DNA from: JAGLQQ01 sp043806135
Lineage (GTDB): Bacteria; Omnitrophota; Gorgyraeia; B26-G9
Direction: 5' to 3'
Assembly (NCBI GenBank): GCA_043806135.1
Contig: JAZDHG010000034.1
Span: 1 to 64,000, forward strand
Length of the DNA: 64,000 nucleotides
A program made the position numbers and the translations under genes. Under the pieces are notes generated by a model that saw nothing but the letters and a program-made list of their open reading frames with translations, was not told where the DNA came from and made no database searches. Of the stretch, positions 61,335 through 64,000 are shown in pieces. Within the stretch, counting starts at the first letter, position 1; each line of letters starts with the position of its first letter.

Positions 61335-62999
61335 TTAGGCCATTTCTTTATTAATATCCAACTCCAGATCATAAAACTTAACCCCTGCAGCGTATCCAGG
61401 GTTACCGTCATTTACTGCGACAGGAGATGTCCAAACTACTACCCCGTTACCCACAATAGGCTTCATTTTATCACGATGTATTTCAAATTCAAGAATATTT
61501 TTCGGCTGTAATTTTTCGGTTGTGACAATCTTCATTCCTGAACGCCCGACATCCTTACTCCAGCATATATGTTTCTTTTTTTGTCCGACAACTGTACATG
61601 TAACTTTATTAGATGTTTTTGAACGCTGTGACGATCTCCTTTCTTCAAATTTCCCAAAATCATGTTCGGATTGCACTTCATGCACAGAAGAAACAGAAAA
61701 AACAAGGGCCATGGCAAACCCAATCGTTAACCCGACAAGTACCCCCAACAAAAGATTAGTCAATAAATTTGGTTTAACCGGAGAATCCGGAACATCGGCA
61801 AGTTCTATTATTTCTGCATCAGGAAGCATATTGGTTCTCTGTTTTAAAATTTTTAACTCTTGGAGCTTTGCCTTAAGATCAGCATAAACTTCTCTTTTCA
61901 TTTCAATATCACGATTGAGCCGGGCTAATTTAGGCTGGGTTTGAAGCGCTTTATTTAGCCTATTGGTTTGTTTTTCGTGATTTTCAATCAATGCTTCTTT
62001 TTTTCCAATTAAAGATTTTTTTTCTATCACTAAAGATTCTATCTCTGCCTTTACAATCTTATCGCTTTCCTTAGCCAGATCGATTGTTAATTTAGCAATC
62101 GCCGCCTGAGCAACCATTACATCCGGATGATTTAAATTAAATTCTCCCATTAAAACATCCATCTTGAGATCAGCTAAACGGATTTGTGATTTTAAGTCGT
62201 TTATAAGTTCATTATCTGTAAGAAATTTCAGGTTTAAATTTTCAGAATCATTTTTCTCCACCCGCCCTTTAATTTCAACGATTTTAGTATTTAACATCTC
62301 TATATCAGCGTTAACAGCAGCTACATGCATGTCTAAATCAGCATATTTTTGCAGACTCAAAACTATATCCGACCCAAAGAGCATAATCATATTATCTTGA
62401 CTAGCTATTTCATTCAACTCCTCCTCAACAGCGTTAAAATCCTTTTTTGCCGTTTCGATCTCTTTTTCCAAGGCGGAAATAATTCGCTCGACAGTTTCAC
62501 TTTTTAATTTTACTCTGTTTTCAATATAGGTTTCTGCTATCGCATTTGCTAACATTGAGGCAAACAAAGGGTTCGGCTGCTGTACCTGAAGCTCTAAAAC
62601 ATTTGTGCCTTCTAATAGAGTAAGACTGATTTTTTTCTGTAACATACTCTTATTTAATGAGTTGGGATCCAAACCTTTAAATTCCTCTTTCGAAAAATCT
62701 ATTTTTTGCAGTGCCTTGTCTATAACAGATCTGCTCTTTATAATTTCAGCTTGTGAATTAGCAAATTGCCATCCGGTCTCATAAGAGGGAAACTCATCTT
62801 TAGGATTGAGTTTCTCTTCCCTAACCAATATTTTTGTACTTACCTCATATATGGGTTTCACAAATACTTTAGTAGCAAAAAAAGCAGCCGCCAGTGTTAT
62901 GATAATTGAGCTAGCAATAATCAGTTTACCTCTTCTAATAACATTCAGGATATCGATTGAATCAATATCATTTTGTATTAAATTTGAATTTTTCATCAT
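61335..62999 (-). CDS. Wzz/GumC chain-length protein fused to a PilZ domain
   Basis: A 554-residue inner-membrane protein. Residues 10-60 give the Wzz N-terminus with a membrane segment at about 28-48. A coiled-coil periplasmic region follows (100-400) and a second membrane segment at about 412-436. Residues 452-545 are a cytoplasmic PilZ domain, where R455 and R459 form RSSQR and D483 to G488 read DVGRSG (G for the usual S). PilZ binds c-di-GMP, so chain length or export may be directly controlled by it. In usual Wzz proteins this cytoplasmic end is short or carries a kinase. It lies 23 bases after the exporter and leads into the initiating transferase. Confidence 0.85.
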   Translation of the reverse strand: MMKNSNLIQNDIDSIDILNVIRRGKLIIASSIIITLAAAFFATKVFVKPIYEVSTKILVREEKLNPKDEFPSYETGWQFANSQAEIIKSRSVIDKALQKIDFSKEEFKGLDPNSLNKSMLQKKISLTLLEGTNVLELQVQQPNPLFASMLANAIAETYIENRVKLKSETVERIISALEKEIETAKKDFNAVEEELNEIASQDNMIMLFGSDIVLSLQKYADLDMHVAAVNADIEMLNTKIVEIKGRVEKNDSENLNLKFLTDNELINDLKSQIRLADLKMDVLMGEFNLNHPDVMVAQAAIAKLTIDLAKESDKIVKAEIESLVIEKKSLIGKKEALIENHEKQTNRLNKALQTQPKLARLNRDIEMKREVYADLKAKLQELKILKQRTNMLPDAEIIELADVPDSPVKPNLLTNLLLGVLVGLTIGFAMALVFSVSSVHEVQSEHDFGKFEERRSSQRSKTSNKVTCTVVGQKKKHICWSKDVGRSGMKIVTTEKLQPKNILEFEIHRDKMKPIVGNGVVVWTSPVAVNDGNPGYAAGVKFYDLELDINKEMA

Positions 63000-63022
63000 A
63001 TAATCACCCTATCTTTTTATTA

Positions 63023-63823
63023 TTAATCTTCAGCAATTTTATAGATTAAATAAGTATCCGCAATGGGTTTGATGGTTCTTCCGAAAAAGGAGAACAGGTC
63101 ATCCATTTTACCTATAAAAGTTTTCGGCACATAAACAATATCTCCCGGCTGAAGAATTACATCATTTCTTACTTTTCCTTCTTTAAGCACGCTTTTTAAA
63201 TCCGCCGTGAATATATGCGGAACTTTATCATATGGATTACGTATAATAACCGTGTTTTCTAAGTATGAATATTGGGCATACCCTCCGGATTTGCCTATAG
63301 CTTCCAATGCTGTCAGACGCCCCGAAATATTATACATTCCCGGATTTCTAACCTCTCCAAGCACAAGAATCTTTTTACTTCCGATTTCATTGACTATTAC
63401 CGTTACCTGGGGATCAAGAATATATTTGTCCTGGAGCCTTGCTGCAATAACTTTGCTTAATTTTTCCGGGCTCAGTCCGCCGGCTTTTATTTCACCAGCA
63501 AGAGGGAGAGATATTCTCCCGTCAGGGCGTATGGTAATTGTTCTGCTTAGATCTTCATTGCGCCATACAGATACCTCTATTACATCACCGGATTCAAGCA
63601 TATACTCAGGATCAGTACCTTTTTCAAAAATTGATTCCTGCTCTTTTGCTATAGACTCTGCTTTCTCAATACTATAGTTTTGAGCAATATCCTGTTCGCG
63701 GTTAACTATATTTGTTGTCGCTGAATATGCTATAACTGAAAAAACAAGCATGCTGGCAAAAGCTAATAAAACTAATAAATTAATTAAAACTGCCTTGATA
63801 AAAAGTTTTGATCGTTTTTTCAT
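63023..63823 (-). CDS. Wza-like polysaccharide export protein
   Basis: A 266-residue exporter. The signal peptide covers about 1-34. The poly-export domain has YMLESGDVIEVSVWRNEDLS and DGRISLPLAGEIKAGGL. The SLBB part follows (KILVLGEVRNPGMYNISG), then LQPGDIVYVPKTF. No lipobox cysteine is seen. The start ATG has AGAGGG 7 bases upstream and lies 4 bases from the stop of the small frame before it. It is the first complete gene of the large polysaccharide locus. It differs clearly from the exporter at 3747-4550. Confidence 0.9.
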   Translation of the reverse strand: MKKRSKLFIKAVLINLLVLLAFASMLVFSVIAYSATTNIVNREQDIAQNYSIEKAESIAKEQESIFEKGTDPEYMLESGDVIEVSVWRNEDLSRTITIRPDGRISLPLAGEIKAGGLSPEKLSKVIAARLQDKYILDPQVTVIVNEIGSKKILVLGEVRNPGMYNISGRLTALEAIGKSGGYAQYSYLENTVIIRNPYDKVPHIFTADLKSVLKEGKVRNDVILQPGDIVYVPKTFIGKMDDLFSFFGRTIKPIADTYLIYKIAED

Positions 63824-63827
63824 TTTA

Positions 63828-64000
63828 TCACCCTCTGTTTGTTAGCCGTAATAAGACCGGATTGAGATTGCTTTCGTTCCAGGTAACTTCCCATGAAGAC
63901 AAGTTCCCGTCTTCGAAATGACCATTTGTGAGCATATTCGCCTGGCAAGTTAATGGAACTTGTATGAGAATAATTACACTCACGATAAATATTATTTGCT
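63828..64000 (-). CDS. secreted protein, C-terminal part (cut by window edge)
   Basis: An open frame enters from the right edge and ends at TGA 63828. The 56 or so codons seen start with a hydrophobic stretch (IIFIVSVIILIQVPLTCQAN) like the end of a signal peptide, then NMLTNGHFEDGNLSSWEVT. The NG-FE-G-L--W pattern is that of the N-terminus of carbohydrate-binding or PEP-CTERM-type secreted proteins. The frame stops only about 36 residues later, so the protein is either very short or truncated by a frameshift. It is directly upstream of the exporter. Confidence 0.45.
   Translation of the reverse strand, partial: QIIFIVSVIILIQVPLTCQANMLTNGHFEDGNLSSWEVTWNESNLNPVLLRLTNRG

Noticed and set aside
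1..64000. tRNA or rRNA genes
   Set aside because: I looked for typical tRNA arms and conserved rRNA segments on both strands by eye and found none; a covariance-model search would be needed to be sure.

Overview
The window looks like a chromosome segment of a Gram-negative-type, low-to-moderate GC, uncultivated bacterium. Outer-membrane functions are present (an LptE-like lipoprotein, an SmpA/OmlA-like lipoprotein, an AsmA-family protein, two polysaccharide export proteins). The gene style (many cobalamin-binding radical SAM proteins, PilZ fusions, TPR proteins, a GxxExxY gene) resembles Omnitrophota and related candidate phyla. That placement is inference; no marker gene in the window proves it. 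Most genes are on the minus strand and are transcribed right to left.

Left part (1-13 kb). The window opens with the last 40 codons of an IS4-type transposase. A capsule/exopolysaccharide export and control module follows on the minus strand: a MerR-like helix-turn-helix gene, a Wza-like exporter, two paralogous Wzz proteins and a CpsD-type tyrosine kinase between them. Next comes a secretion-like cluster: a BcsA-like family 2 glycosyltransferase, two TPR proteins, an Ig-domain protein that may carry a permuted NlpC/P60 domain, and an unknown secreted protein. rmlA and rmlC (dTDP-rhamnose) and a GxxExxY gene complete this part. The 676-base gap at 4767-5442 holds heptamer repeats, a promoter, GACAGT repeats and two GC-rich perfect hairpins.

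Middle part (13-35 kb). This is mostly housekeeping: a PilZ-PilT-like fusion, an MGMT-type repair protein, a compact UvrC, MurJ, rpsT, HolA, LptE, a BamD-like TPR protein, a PilZ protein, AsmA, an SmpA-like lipoprotein, NnrE, BioY, AccA, a LysM/L,D-transpeptidase, a DUF212 protein and ComM. It is interrupted by a RAYT transposase flanked by its own inverted REP palindromes and by a NodU/CmcH carbamoyltransferase with two small membrane partners.

Right part (35-64 kb). This is a long minus-strand surface-polysaccharide locus. In order of transcription it has a Wza-like exporter, a Wzz protein fused to PilZ, an initiating sugar-phosphate transferase, a Wzx-type flippase, GtrA, an FAD oxidoreductase, two PMT-like membrane glycosyltransferases, an O-antigen ligase/polymerase, five other glycosyltransferases, four methyltransferases, an SGNH hydrolase with inserted TPRs, and five cobalamin-binding-type radical SAM enzymes. 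A decayed second copy of the GxxExxY unit lies inside it.

The most unusual things seen are: (1) the GxxExxY nuclease-like gene as a hairpin-bounded unit present twice, with a compensatory base change in one terminal stem; (2) the cobalamin-radical-SAM-rich polysaccharide locus; (3) the Wzz-PilZ and PilZ-PilT fusions; (4) a relic of a second ComM C-terminus just downstream of comM.
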